A stretch of DNA of 64,000 bases from an uncultured Bacilli bacterium (GCA_934162325.1 CAKPIH010000001.1:10323-74322); one strand, 5' to 3'. Shown: positions 45,724 through 54,927, counted from the first letter of the stretch. Numbers and translations: made by a program. Notes: a model not told the origin generated them from the letters alone.

Positions 45724-46972
45724 CAACACCCACTCCTATATACTTACTAACCATAACAAGCCTATTATCAATAAAATTCTTAACTTCTATAGGCTTAATA
45801 TTATTAATAACATCATAATACTTCTCATGATTATTGCCAAGATATTCACGAACATATTCAAAAAGAATAATATTTAAATTTTCTTTATCAAGTTCACCAT
45901 CTATCTTAGCATCCTCTACAAAAAAAGGAAGTTTACTCTCAATATAATGAATATCAGATATATCATTCATAGCCTTATCATATAACTCAAATACTTTATC
46001 AATATTCTTCTTCCCAACAAAAGAAAACAAAGTAAGTGTCCCAAAACTATAAGCATATGCTCCCGCGTTATATACCAAATCATTATCCTTTCTCAAATAC
46101 TTAAATAACAAATCAGAATTATTAGAACTAAGTAATTTTCTAACTACACTAAGTAACACTTCATCTTTGTAGCAGTTCATATCTTTTACTTTATAATTAC
46201 AATATACCCCACTAGTAGAAAAATCACTATCTTCCCTAACAAACTTAACATCATTAACAATATCTTTAACATATACATGATAATCAGTTTTAAATTTAAT
46301 ATTACTTATTTCATTATCAAGAATAATCTTCTTTATCAATTCTTTAGATTCATTCTCATTAACATCACCAATCAAAAACACCAAAGGTTTCTTACTAATA
46401 ATCTCCCTATAAACATCATATAATCTTTCACTAGTAATACTATCAAGTAAAGATAAGTCTCTAAAGAAAGAAGAAATAAGATAATTATCCTCATCTATTA
46501 AAGCGTTACTTTTACTTTGATAATAACTATCATAATTCTTAAGTTTATGTTTAACATTATCTTTGTACATTCTAATATCTTCATCAATTATATTTCTAGG
46601 AAAAGAACCATTCTCTAAATAAGGATTAAAAATCATCTCTTTAGCAAAAAGTAAATTATCCAAAAGAACATCTTTTTTCAAACTATTAAAAGAAGGATAA
46701 CTTAACATAAACTCTAAAAAAGCATTATTACCAATATAAGTTATTTGGTAACGATAAAATAAACAATAATTATTAATACAAGCAACAGTAACCTTTCTCT
46801 TAGTATCATACTTTTCACTTCTTTCATAAAGAATATCACCAAGTACTTTTAACTCTTCTTCTTTATAATTGTATATAGGAAAAGAAATAAATAAAAGACA
46901 TTTTTTAAATTTATCATTTCTAATTATTACAGGTTCATTATTCTTACTAAACACTAATATCACTTCTTTCAT
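45713..46972 (-). CDS. M16-like peptidase partner without zinc motif (YmfF-like)
   Basis: A 419-residue member of the M16 fold (two related halves, with conserved pattern LIGDV near the middle). No HxxEH zinc site can be found in the expected N-terminal region, so it is catalytically inactive by itself and probably pairs with the active 412-residue protein that follows. Start uncertain: ATG at 46972 has no clear ribosome-binding site; GTG at 46954 behind AAGTGAT is an alternative. Confidence 0.8.
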   Translation of the reverse strand: MKEVILVFSKNNEPVIIRNDKFKKCLLFISFPIYNYKEEELKVLGDILYERSEKYDTKRKVTVACINNYCLFYRYQITYIGNNAFLEFMLSYPSFNSLKKDVLLDNLLFAKEMIFNPYLENGSFPRNIIDEDIRMYKDNVKHKLKNYDSYYQSKSNALIDEDNYLISSFFRDLSLLDSITSERLYDVYREIISKKPLVFLIGDVNENESKELIKKIILDNEISNIKFKTDYHVYVKDIVNDVKFVREDSDFSTSGVYCNYKVKDMNCYKDEVLLSVVRKLLSSNNSDLLFKYLRKDNDLVYNAGAYAYSFGTLTLFSFVGKKNIDKVFELYDKAMNDISDIHYIESKLPFFVEDAKIDGELDKENLNIILFEYVREYLGNNHEKYYDVINNIKPIEVKNFIDNRLVMVSKYIGVGVDDE

Positions 46973-47005
46973 ATAAGATTATATAAAAATATATTATTTA
47001 TGTCA

Positions 47006-47041
47006 ACTTAGGTAATTACCCTATACACAAAACACCTAAGT
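47006..47041. repeat. Nested palindromes in the divergent M16/cotJ spacer
   Basis: ACTTAGGT (47006-47013) pairs with ACCTAAGT (47034-47041); it overlaps a second palindrome GGTAATTACC (47011-47020). It could be an operator for the divergent pair or a leader hairpin. A weak sigma-E-like -10 (CATAACCT, 47044-47051) follows. Confidence 0.5.
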
Positions 47042-47070
47042 ATCATAACCTATTTTAGGAGGAAAAAAAT

Positions 47071-47565
47071 ATGAATAATTTTAACGATTATTATAATTAT
47101 TTAAATAACTATAATGATATGAACTTTATGACAAACCCAAATACCATGATAACTGATATGAACTATCAAAATATGTTCCCTAATAATTATACAATACCAA
47201 ATACAAACACCAATAGTAGTATCGCAGACTCACAAATAGGATTCAAGAGAGGTAATTTATTTAATAATCTATATGATGAATACAAAAACTATAAACCACA
47301 AGAGTTAAAAGCCTCAAATGAAAGAGAAGATTTAATACTACAAATAGATGAAAATAGATTTGCTATAATCGAATTAGGACTATACCTAGATCTATATCCA
47401 AATGATACCAATATCTTAAACAAATATAATAGTTATTTAAAGAAAGAAAAAGAATTAATAACCATCTATGAAAGTAAATATGGACCTATAACACTAAATA
47501 GTCCCGTCCAAACAAATATTTGGCTATGGAATAATTCACCATGGCCATGGGAGGTGCAAAAATAA
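47071..47565 (+). CDS. cotJAB: CotJA-CotJB fusion, spore coat
   Basis: A 164-residue protein that joins two genes that are separate in Bacillus. After an Asn/Tyr-rich stretch (about 1-48), residues about 50-76 (GFKRGNLFNNLYDEYKNYKP) are CotJA-like. Residues 85-163 are CotJB-like: ILQIDENRFAIIELGLYLDLYPND, the YESKYGP block and a C-terminal WPWE. Both parts go to the spore coat together with CotJC. The stop overlaps the cotJC start by one base. A strong TTAGGAGG site precedes the start. Confidence 0.85.
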   Translation: MNNFNDYYNYLNNYNDMNFMTNPNTMITDMNYQNMFPNNYTIPNTNTNSSIADSQIGFKRGNLFNNLYDEYKNYKPQELKASNEREDLILQIDENRFAIIELGLYLDLYPNDTNILNKYNSYLKKEKELITIYESKYGPITLNSPVQTNIWLWNNSPWPWEVQK

Positions 47566-48125
47566 TGTGGAAATATGTAAAATCATTAGAATATCCCGTT
47601 AACATCAAAAAGAAAGATTTACGTATGGCAAAATATCTCGTAACACAATATGGAGGCGCTAACGGCGAGTTAGCAGCAGCCTTCCGCTATCTAAATCAAA
47701 GATATACAATGCCAGATGATAAAGGAAAAGCTTTGCTTACCGATATTGGAACTGAAGAACTAGCCCATGTTGAAATGATATCCGCTATGATATATCAACT
47801 ACTAAATGGCGCCACTCTAAAAGAATTAAAAGAAGCTGGATTAGAATCTCACTATGCCGAACATGGATATGGACTATATCCAACTGACTCTAATGGCGTA
47901 CCATTTACCGTATCATATTTTGCAACAACCGGAGACCCACTCGCCGACTTATCAGAAGACATGGCAGCAGAGCAAAAAGCGAGAGCTACATACGAAAACT
48001 TAATCAATCTAACAGATGATCCCGATGTCATAGGGCCATTACTATTCTTAAGACAAAGAGAAATAATTCATTTTGCTAGATTCAAAGAACTATTCGATGA
48101 ATATAAAAGTAAAGGAATAAAATAA
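47565..48125 (+). CDS. cotJC: CotJC, manganese-catalase-like spore coat protein
   Basis: A 186-residue ferritin-like protein of the manganese catalase family. The start MWKYVKSLEYPVNI is diagnostic; the metal-binding acidic residues of the four-helix bundle fall in GELAAAFRYLNQ, TEELAHVEMI, EDMAAEQKARATYE and REIIHFARF, and LTDDPDVIGPL separates the last two. CotJC is a coat protein made in the mother cell and may remove peroxide. The start follows GGGAGG and overlaps the preceding stop. The terminator is one copy of the 29-bp repeat. Confidence 0.94.
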   Translation: MWKYVKSLEYPVNIKKKDLRMAKYLVTQYGGANGELAAAFRYLNQRYTMPDDKGKALLTDIGTEELAHVEMISAMIYQLLNGATLKELKEAGLESHYAEHGYGLYPTDSNGVPFTVSYFATTGDPLADLSEDMAAEQKARATYENLINLTDDPDVIGPLLFLRQREIIHFARFKELFDEYKSKGIK

Positions 48126-48126
48126 C

Positions 48127-48155
48127 TAAATACCTACCTATCTAGGTATTTTTTT
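48127..48155 (+). terminator. Terminator of cotJC; left copy of a 29-bp direct repeat
   Basis: Stem AAATACCTA/TAGGTATTT then T7. The whole 29 bp is identical to 49176-49204. Confidence 0.85.
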
Positions 48156-48173
48156 CAACAATTAAAAAATTTA

Positions 48174-48201
48174 TTCACAGCAATAAAAAATATGTTATAA
48201 T
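48174..48201 (+). promoter_or_regulatory. Sigma-A promoter of the frameshifted gene
   Basis: -35 TTCACA (48174-48179), 16-bp spacer, -10 TATAAT (48196-48201), about 20 bases before the start codon. Confidence 0.6.
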
Positions 48202-48222
48202 AAAAACAAGGGAGGTTTTATA

Positions 48223-49178
48223 ATGACAATTGCAGAAGCAGAAAGATTTTATAAACAAGATACCAAAAACTATGAAATAGAAAAAAATATAGATTTTTTA
48301 AATTGGTTAAAAATTTCAATAGCAAATGGATATAATTGTTTTATTGACACAAAAGAATTACAAGAATTAATTGATAATATTGTAACATGGTATGAAATAA
48401 AGTATCCTGAAAGAGAATTAGAATACTTTGAAGGAACTAGAGATATAGACTTTCAAAATATTAAAAGAATTTCCAATATAATGAGTATTAGACAATTACT
48501 ATATAGATTACCACACAATCAATTATGTTTAATAGAATGTGGATATAGAGCAAAAGGATGGGGACAACATCAAGTTTATGAAAAAGATAAAAAAGTTAGT
48601 TGGAAAACTTCAATATTTATGAGAATAAATAGAAAAAAACAGAAGAAACAAATTTATGGTTAGATAGAGAATCATACTTTTTACTTCATGCCGATCATAC
48701 AACCGGTAAAGTATTAGTAGACTACAATTTAAAAGAATATATAGATAATAAAGATGATTTAAATTTAGATGAACTCTTATCAATATTTAAAGAAAAATAT
48801 ACTAATGAATTAGACTTTACCGAACTAAAAGAAAGTATTTATAATCATAATTGTGATATGGAATTAAGACATAGAATTTTACAATTAGTTGCACTTAAAT
48901 TATTATATTCTAGAAATACCATACCCGAAAGAGGATATGAAAGAGCAAAAAGATTTATAAATGAATTTAATAAAAAATTAGATCTTACATTATCTACAGA
49001 ACAAATTGATGAAATTATTAGCAGAGATTACACTAATGGCGAAAAATGGGAACATGTTTTAAAAACTTACATTAATAAAGATGGTAAAGAACATTCATAC
49101 TGGACTATTGAAAATGTTGCAAAAAAAGAATCAAAAGGAATAAAAAGATTAGTAAAAAAAGTTTTTTACAAAAGTTAA
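48223..49178 (+). pseudogene. Frameshifted hypothetical gene (two reading frames joined at a seven-A run)
   Basis: The first frame (48223-48663, 146 residues, start after AGGGAGG) and the second (48858-49178 as annotated) are one gene: the second frame is open upstream to about 48640, through NLWLDRESYFLL. Around 48634-48640 lies AAAAAAA C, preceded in the second frame by a TAG. A -1 shift there (or one extra A) gives a 318-residue product. The fused protein begins MTIAEAERFYKQ, has a central stretch with ECGYRAKGWGQH and ends in a basic LVKKVFYK. No family is recognised. It could be a real mutation, a sequencing error in a homopolymer, or frameshifting. Promoter and terminator are both intact. 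Confidence 0.65.
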
Positions 49179-49204
49179 ATACCTACCTATCTAGGTATTT
49201 TTTT
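49176..49204 (+). terminator. Terminator; right copy of the 29-bp direct repeat
   Basis: Identical over 29 bp to the cotJC terminator at 48127; overlaps the stop codon of the frameshifted gene. Confidence 0.85.
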
Positions 49205-49209
49205 ACATC

Positions 49210-49230
49210 AAAAAAAGAAGTTATTTCTTT
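49210..49230 (-). terminator. Weak terminator of typA
   Basis: 6-bp stem AAAGAA/TTCTTT (49214-49219, 49225-49230) with a T-run on the minus strand, overlapping the typA 3' end. Confidence 0.45.
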
Positions 49231-51029
49231 GCATCAAACTTCTTTCTTGCTTCCGTATTTAAAATAAACTTTCTAAGTCTAATATTCTCCGGAGTAATCT
49301 CTACTAACTCATCAGTATTAATATAATCCAAACAATATTCTAGAGTAAGAGGTCTAGGTCTTTTAAGTACAACAGTATGGTCAGACCCTGATGCTCTTGT
49401 ATTAGTAAGTTGTTTACCCTTAACAACATTAACAGCAAGGTCATTTTCTCTATTACATTCACCAACAATCATACCTTCATAAACTTCAGTACCAGGTTCA
49501 ATAAACATAACACCTCTATCTTCTAATTGGCCTAAAGCATAAGCCGTAGCCTTACCAGCCTCAGTAGCAACAAGTACACCAACTTTTCTCTCAGTAGAAT
49601 TAATATCTTCAATAGGTAAATACTCTTTAAAAGTATGATTAAGAATACCATAACCCTTAGTCATAGTCATAAAGTTAGTATTAAAACCAATTAAACCTCT
49701 TGAAGGAATAGTATAATTAAGTCTAATCAAATTATTAACATTAGACATATTATCCATCTTTCCACCTCTTAAACCAAGAGCTTCAATAACATTACCTACA
49801 CAGTCATCACTAACTTCAATCTGAACGTCTTCATAAGGTTCGCACTTAACACCATCTATTTCTTTTATAATAACCTCAGGTTTAGATACTTGAAGTTCAA
49901 AACCTTCTCTTCTAAGATTTTCAATAAGAATAGATAAATGAAGTTCACCTCTACCAGATACAACCCAAGACTCATTACCAGACTCTTCTACTTTTAAACT
50001 AACATCTTTTTGTGTTTCTTTAAATAATCTCTCACCAATTTTTCTAGCAGTAACAATAGAACCTTCCCTACCAACAAAAGGACTATTGTTAACCATAAAT
50101 GTCATTTTTAAAGTAGGTTCATCGATTCTAAGTATAGGAAGAGCCTCTTCTTTACCAACATTACATACCGTTTCACCAACAGAAATATCCATAAGACCAG
50201 CAACTGCCGCTATATCCCCAGCCTTAGCCTCATTAATTTCTACTCTCTTAAGACCATCAAAACCAAATAATTTTTGAATTCTAAATTGTTTAATACTACC
50301 ATCTAATCTAACACAAGATACCATTTCATTAACTTTTAAAGTACCACTATGAACTTTACCAATACCAATTCTACCAACATATTCATTATAATCTAAAAGT
50401 GCAGGTTGAAATTGTAAATTACCATCTGGATTAGCATTAGGTTCAGGAATCTCATTAATAATTAAATTAAAAATATCATCATAGTTTTCACTTTGTGTAC
50501 TAATATCTGGATCTAAACTAGCAGTACCATTTAAAGCACTAACATAAGCAACCTTAAAATCAAGTTGTTCTTCACTAGCTCCTAGTTCGATAAATAAATC
50601 AATAACTTCGTCAAGCACCTTCTCTACTCTAGCAGTAGGTTTATCTACCTTATTAATAACAACAATAGGTTTAACCCCTGCTTCTAATGCTTTTTTAAGA
50701 ACGAATCTAGTCTGTGGCATTGTACCCTCATAAGCATCTACAAGTAATAAAACACCATCAACCATATTCATAATTCTTTCTACTTCACCACCAAAATCAG
50801 CATGTCCCGGAGTATCAAGAATATTAATCTTATATCCATTATAATGAATTGAAGTAGTCTTAGCAAGAATAGTAATACCTCTTTCTCTTTCTATATCATT
50901 TGAATCCATTGCTCTAACTTCAACTTGTTCATTATCTCTAAAAGTACCAGATTTTTTAAGTAATTGATCAACTAAAGTAGTTTTACCATGGTCTACATGT
51001 GCTATAATAGCAACATTTCTAATTTTCAT
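49221..51029 (-). CDS. typA: Translational GTPase TypA/BipA
   Basis: A 602-residue GTPase. The G domain has the P-loop AHVDHGKTT near residue 10, DTPGHADF and NKVDKP. Then domain II, and the C-terminal TypA-specific region with [13 protein letters not shown] and [14 protein letters not shown]. TypA binds the 70S ribosome and is needed for growth at low temperature. The length (about 600) excludes LepA and EF-G. Start at 51029 after AAGAAGGTG. Confidence 0.96.
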   Translation of the reverse strand: MKIRNVAIIAHVDHGKTTLVDQLLKKSGTFRDNEQVEVRAMDSNDIERERGITILAKTTSIHYNGYKINILDTPGHADFGGEVERIMNMVDGVLLLVDAYEGTMPQTRFVLKKALEAGVKPIVVINKVDKPTARVEKVLDEVIDLFIELGASEEQLDFKVAYVSALNGTASLDPDISTQSENYDDIFNLIINEIPEPNANPDGNLQFQPALLDYNEYVGRIGIGKVHSGTLKVNEMVSCVRLDGSIKQFRIQKLFGFDGLKRVEINEAKAGDIAAVAGLMDISVGETVCNVGKEEALPILRIDEPTLKMTFMVNNSPFVGREGSIVTARKIGERLFKETQKDVSLKVEESGNESWVVSGRGELHLSILIENLRREGFELQVSKPEVIIKEIDGVKCEPYEDVQIEVSDDCVGNVIEALGLRGGKMDNMSNVNNLIRLNYTIPSRGLIGFNTNFMTMTKGYGILNHTFKEYLPIEDINSTERKVGVLVATEAGKATAYALGQLEDRGVMFIEPGTEVYEGMIVGECNRENDLAVNVVKGKQLTNTRASGSDHTVVLKRPRPLTLEYCLDYINTDELVEITPENIRLRKFILNTEARKKFDAKK

Positions 51030-51124
51030 AAAATACACCTTCTTTTTCTCACAGTTATTAATTATATCATAAAATCAAACATTTGAACATATTTTTTATC
51101 AATTTTATCAAAAATATTACCTTT

Positions 51125-51294
51125 CAGAAAAAGCCTAGGTCTTTTTCTGTCCTATATAGCCTACAAGTCTATATAGGAATAACTATAAGATATCATATTT
51201 AGGGTGTAAACTTTCTAACTACAACATAACCAAATACTTTATGACTGAAACAATAAGGTTCAGTCATACCTTACAAAACTATAGGTTTGTAAGG
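51125..51294. repeat. Intergenic four-hairpin array, locus F
   Basis: Two hairpins in forward orientation: 9-bp stem (51125-51133 with 51141-51149), loop CCTAGGT; 10-bp stem (51150-51159 with 51169-51178), loop CCTACAAGT. Then two in reverse: 9-bp stem (51241-51249 with 51259-51267), loop CCTTATTGT; 9-bp stem (51269-51277 with 51286-51294), loop CCTATAGT. The spacer contains CTTTCTAACTA, shared with locus C. This is the only locus where both orientations occur. Confidence 0.75.
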
Positions 51295-51297
51295 ACT

Positions 51298-51322
51298 AAA
51301 AAAACTTAGAAACAAATCTAAG
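51298..51322 (-). terminator. Terminator of the HdeD-like gene
   Basis: Stem CTTAGA/TCTAAG (51305-51310, 51317-51322) then T7 on the minus strand. Confidence 0.75.
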
Positions 51323-51325
51323 CCT

Positions 51326-51913
51326 TTACTCACTAATAATACTATTACTATCTTTAATCTTTTTATAATTAATAAAATCAAGAATAATCATAACAAATAT
51401 ATATACTCCAATTATCTTAAAGAATATATACATAACACTCTTAGATACAAAGATAAGAATAATACCAAGTATAATAGATATAATACTAACAATCATATTA
51501 GCAGTAACCTTTCTATCAAAATACTTAATAAGACTACTAATACCCATAAAGAATAATAATAAAGAAACAAGTACTGGAAGTAATTCTAAGAATAAGAATT
51601 GACCATACTTAAAAGTAAATAAAGAAAGCCATAAACACATAATACCCATAACTATACCAGAATAATCCTTCTTTAAATATTCCTTATCCATAACAAAGTT
51701 AATAACTCTAATAACCGCTATTATAGAAAAAATTACAACAAATAAATAATTAACTGTACTAAGAAGTTCATCAGTAGCAAAAATAAGTACTAAAGCTAGT
51801 ACTAACCCCAATATGTAATAGAAGCCTTCTGATACATTGTAGTTCCTCTTCTTATTATTTTCTAATTTAATAGTTTTATTTTCTGTACTCTCTACTTTTT
51901 TCTTTCTTCCCAT
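51326..51913 (-). CDS. HdeD/DUF308-like membrane protein
   Basis: A 195-residue protein with a basic N-terminal region (GRKKK) and about six hydrophobic segments (roughly 30-46, 52-72, 83-105, 108-125, 135-155, 158-175). The spacing and the hydrophobic pairs match HdeD/DUF308-type six-helix proteins. No conserved functional residues are known. The start at 51913 follows GAGGTAGGTG. Not clearly linked to neighbours. Confidence 0.65.
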   Translation of the reverse strand: MGRKKKVESTENKTIKLENNKKRNYNVSEGFYYILGLVLALVLIFATDELLSTVNYLFVVIFSIIAVIRVINFVMDKEYLKKDYSGIVMGIMCLWLSLFTFKYGQFLFLELLPVLVSLLLFFMGISSLIKYFDRKVTANMIVSIISIILGIILIFVSKSVMYIFFKIIGVYIFVMIILDFINYKKIKDSNSIISE

Positions 51914-51973
51914 ATTTAACACCTACCTCATATAAAAATTATACAACAAAATAGTAAGAAAAGAAAGAAGAAA

Positions 51974-52075
51974 TTAACTTTTTCTTCTTTCTTTCAAGTA
52001 ACAATTAAGTTTAATATAACTAATATTCTGACTCATTTCATCAAAAATATCTTCAACTAATATATAACCTGGCAT
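51974..52075 (-). CDS. Small hypothetical protein
   Basis: A 33-residue frame (MPGYILVEDIFDEMSQNISY and so on, basic end KERRKS) behind a very strong ribosome-binding site GAGGAGAGG. The size, acidic N-terminal half and basic C-terminal tail are consistent with a real small protein. No family is recognised. It falls in the gap between the HdeD-like gene and cdaR. Confidence 0.5.
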   Translation of the reverse strand: MPGYILVEDIFDEMSQNISYIKLNCYLKERRKS

Positions 52076-52156
52076 ATTATCCTCTCCTCTATTAAAAGAA
52101 TAACACATAACCAAAATAATTTCATTATATTCGACAAAACAAGTCAAAATACATCA

Positions 52157-53548
52157 TTAACTTTTAGTAATTCTAACTTTAATCTTTGTTGTCTTAGCAA
52201 AGTAATTAGCCTTAACTTCCTCACCACTTACTTTAACATTAACAGTATGTTCACCCTCACCAAGTCCAGATAAATCAACTGTTGCTTTAATAGTAGTACT
52301 ATCAATAGCATCAAGAACCTCTTTTGTACCTTTAACCACTACCGTTGTCTTAGAAGAATTTTCTCCAATAGCACCAGCCTTCAAATTAGGTCCAAGATTA
52401 ATAGCATCTATTTTAATATCATCTACTTCTTTAGATTCTTCTTTACCAATACTAATCTTAACCGTAATAGTCTTTTCAGATACTTCTCTAATACCTTCTG
52501 GTTTAGGAACTACAACAGTATAAGTCTTATTATCAGTAAGACCTGCTACATCCACTTCAATAGGAATATAACTTTCACTATATTTATTTACTGTTTCTTG
52601 ATCACCATAAATACTAATCTCATTTACTGAAGTAGTAATAGAACTAATAGCTTTACCAAATGATATCTTATCTATATTTTTAGGAATAACCTTAAGTTTA
52701 GCAGTACCACTATAAGACTCAATATTAACAGTAGCGGTAACAGTCTCAGGAACAATTTCAACATCAACAACATTACCATACTTATCATACGCTACTAATT
52801 TAACTTTATCAACAGTATTAACACCAGCCTTAGGATCAACAATACTACCAACATCAACAAGTGCTTTAACCGTAGCAACTTTATTTATATTATGACTAGA
52901 TTTCTCATCATCAGTACCCTTAATAATAACTTCTTCCTTATCTAAAGTAACAGATTGAACAGAAAGTTTACTATCTAATTTATCCTTATTAATAACATCA
53001 ATAGTAACTGTCTTAGTTTGTGATACCTTAGGATAAACATTAACCGTAATTGAAGAAGGATCTAACTTATAAGTAACAGAATTAATAGAACTCTCATAAC
53101 TCAAATCAACCTTATGTGTACCTTCCTTCAAATTAGATAAATCAACACTAACTTTACCAGTAGATAACTGTTTAGCAAGATATAAGTCAACAGTTCTACC
53201 AATCAAAGTAACATCAGCAGTCTCAGGAATACCCTCAACAACATAAGCTTCTTTATTATAAGTAGCCTCAACCGTCTGATTATGAAGCACTTCAGCAGCA
53301 CTATCAATTACAGTACTTGCTTGATTATCAACATAAAAGAATAAAAGTAATGCCATAAAAAGTGAAATAAACACCAAAGTATTTTTCTTATTTAGCCACT
53401 TCTCAAATTTACCAGCATTCTTATCAGTTTTTTCACCTAAGAATAATCCAAACTTAGTAACTGGAGTAACAATAACTCTATCAATAAAATTAAAGATACC
53501 TAGAAAAAATTTCTTAATAGCTTTAATAATCTTTTTAAGCCCTTTCAT
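52157..53548 (-). CDS. cdaR: CdaR (YbbR-domain) regulator of diadenylate cyclase
   Basis: A 463-residue protein with a basic cytoplasmic N-terminus, one membrane helix (about residues 56-74) and about four tandem YbbR domains (about 85-460) on the outside; each has a VTLIG/VKGT-like strand and a TVDLSGL-like end. CdaR proteins bind CdaA and modulate c-di-AMP synthesis. It overlaps cdaA by 14 bases. The start at 53548 follows GAGGAGG. The glmM gene that normally follows cdaR is missing here. Confidence 0.93.
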   Translation of the reverse strand: MKGLKKIIKAIKKFFLGIFNFIDRVIVTPVTKFGLFLGEKTDKNAGKFEKWLNKKNTLVFISLFMALLLFFYVDNQASTVIDSAAEVLHNQTVEATYNKEAYVVEGIPETADVTLIGRTVDLYLAKQLSTGKVSVDLSNLKEGTHKVDLSYESSINSVTYKLDPSSITVNVYPKVSQTKTVTIDVINKDKLDSKLSVQSVTLDKEEVIIKGTDDEKSSHNINKVATVKALVDVGSIVDPKAGVNTVDKVKLVAYDKYGNVVDVEIVPETVTATVNIESYSGTAKLKVIPKNIDKISFGKAISSITTSVNEISIYGDQETVNKYSESYIPIEVDVAGLTDNKTYTVVVPKPEGIREVSEKTITVKISIGKEESKEVDDIKIDAINLGPNLKAGAIGENSSKTTVVVKGTKEVLDAIDSTTIKATVDLSGLGEGEHTVNVKVSGEEVKANYFAKTTKIKVRITKS

Positions 53549-54362
53549 TATTATCTTCCTCCTCTTCTTCAAATTCATCATCGAGTAGAACTTCCTTCTT
53601 AGGTTTAAGTTCTTCAATTAAAATCATTCTAGCATCATCTAGAGAAAGATTATAATTTAAATTACCTCCTACAGCAATTGAAATTTTGCCAGTCTCTTCA
53701 CTAACTACAATAGCAATAGCATCAGATTCTTCACTTATTCCAATCGCAGCTCTATGTCTAGTACCAAGTTTCTTACTAATTTTACTATTAATACTTATTG
53801 GAAATACCGCTCCTGCTGAAGTAATTTTATTACCTTGAATAATTACTCCACCATCATGAAGAGGATTTCTTGGAAAGAATATTGATATTAAAAGTTCTGA
53901 AGAAATATCTGCATATATAGGTTTACTTCTTTCAATATATTCATTCAAACTAATATCTCTCTCTAATACAATTAAAGCACCAATTCTACTTTTTCTAAGA
54001 TAATCAACCGCCGACATAACCTCATATACTAATTTTTCTCTCTCATCCAAAGTAAGTACTTTATGTCTTCCTAGTAATTGCTTTCTACCAATATGCTCAA
54101 GAATACTTCTAATTTCTGGTTGAAATATAATAATAAGAGCAAGTGGTCCCCACATAATTACATATTCTAAAAGTAATCCAATCGTAGTAAGATTAAGCGT
54201 ATCACTAAGAATTTTAACAATCAAAACTACAAATACACCCTTAAACAAAAGTATCATCTTAACATTGTTCTTAATATTTTTAAGAATAAAATAAATAACC
54301 ATCCAAACAAGCGAAATATCAATAATCGCTCTAAGTATCACTAATACACTATCTAATGTCAT
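53535..54362 (-). CDS. cdaA: Diadenylate cyclase CdaA
   Basis: A 275-residue membrane c-di-AMP synthase. Three N-terminal helices (about 10-28, 40-58, 63-85) are followed by the DAC domain with catalytic DGG (HDGGVIIQG) near 185 and RHR in GTRHRAAIGISEESDA near 215. The acidic C-terminal tail is a low-complexity Glu-rich segment. c-di-AMP controls potassium and cell-wall homeostasis. Start at 54362 after GGAGG. Third gene from the adhesin-sortase; upstream is the 159-residue protein. Confidence 0.97.
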   Translation of the reverse strand: MTLDSVLVILRAIIDISLVWMVIYFILKNIKNNVKMILLFKGVFVVLIVKILSDTLNLTTIGLLLEYVIMWGPLALIIIFQPEIRSILEHIGRKQLLGRHKVLTLDEREKLVYEVMSAVDYLRKSRIGALIVLERDISLNEYIERSKPIYADISSELLISIFFPRNPLHDGGVIIQGNKITSAGAVFPISINSKISKKLGTRHRAAIGISEESDAIAIVVSEETGKISIAVGGNLNYNLSLDDARMILIEELKPKKEVLLDDEFEEEEEDNNERA

Positions 54363-54377
54363 AAACATTCCTCCATT

Positions 54378-54857
54378 CTATTTAACCAAATAAATAGCCC
54401 CTTGTACACATAAATAACAAAGAAACATAATACTTCCAAACAAAAGGAATAAATTATATACATAACCAGAATTAGAATTAATCACTCTATCATGCTTTTC
54501 AGCATTATCTTCTTTGTTATTAATTTTATCAAAAAAATCTTTCTTAGTCATAATACCATAACATCTATAATCTTTCTTATTCTTCTTACCATCATATAAA
54601 ACATTAAGTTTATTAACATCATAATAAGATAAAGAAAAACCAAGTTTCTGATACATTTCTTTTCTATCTTCAATCTTACTAGCAGATATATTTATATAAG
54701 AAATACCATTATCTTCAATAATTAAAGTAAGTTTCTTATATAATATCTCTATCTCATCTTCAGATAAATTAATATTATTTTGAAATAAATAAATAGTACT
54801 ATCTATAATACAATATGATATGTGTTCTGTAAGTTTGATATTTTTCTTCTTAGCCAT
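54378..54857 (-). CDS. Tail-anchored protein, unknown function
   Basis: A 159-residue protein. The N-terminal 110 residues are soluble, helix/strand mixed, with a segment (RKEMYQKLGFSLSYYDVNKL) that looks like the end of a GNAT acetyltransferase fold, but no acetyl-CoA motif is seen. A membrane helix of about 22 residues (about 134-156) forms the C-terminus. It directly precedes cdaA (9 bases) and has a GGTGAGAGG site. Confidence 0.55.
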   Translation of the reverse strand: MAKKKNIKLTEHISYCIIDSTIYLFQNNINLSEDEIEILYKKLTLIIEDNGISYINISASKIEDRKEMYQKLGFSLSYYDVNKLNVLYDGKKNKKDYRCYGIMTKKDFFDKINNKEDNAEKHDRVINSNSGYVYNLFLLFGSIMFLCYLCVQGAIYLVK

Positions 54858-54927
54858 TTCTTACCTCTCACCTATAATAATAATATCACGATATATATAA
54901 AAAAGCAAGGAAAAAATCCTCACCTTT

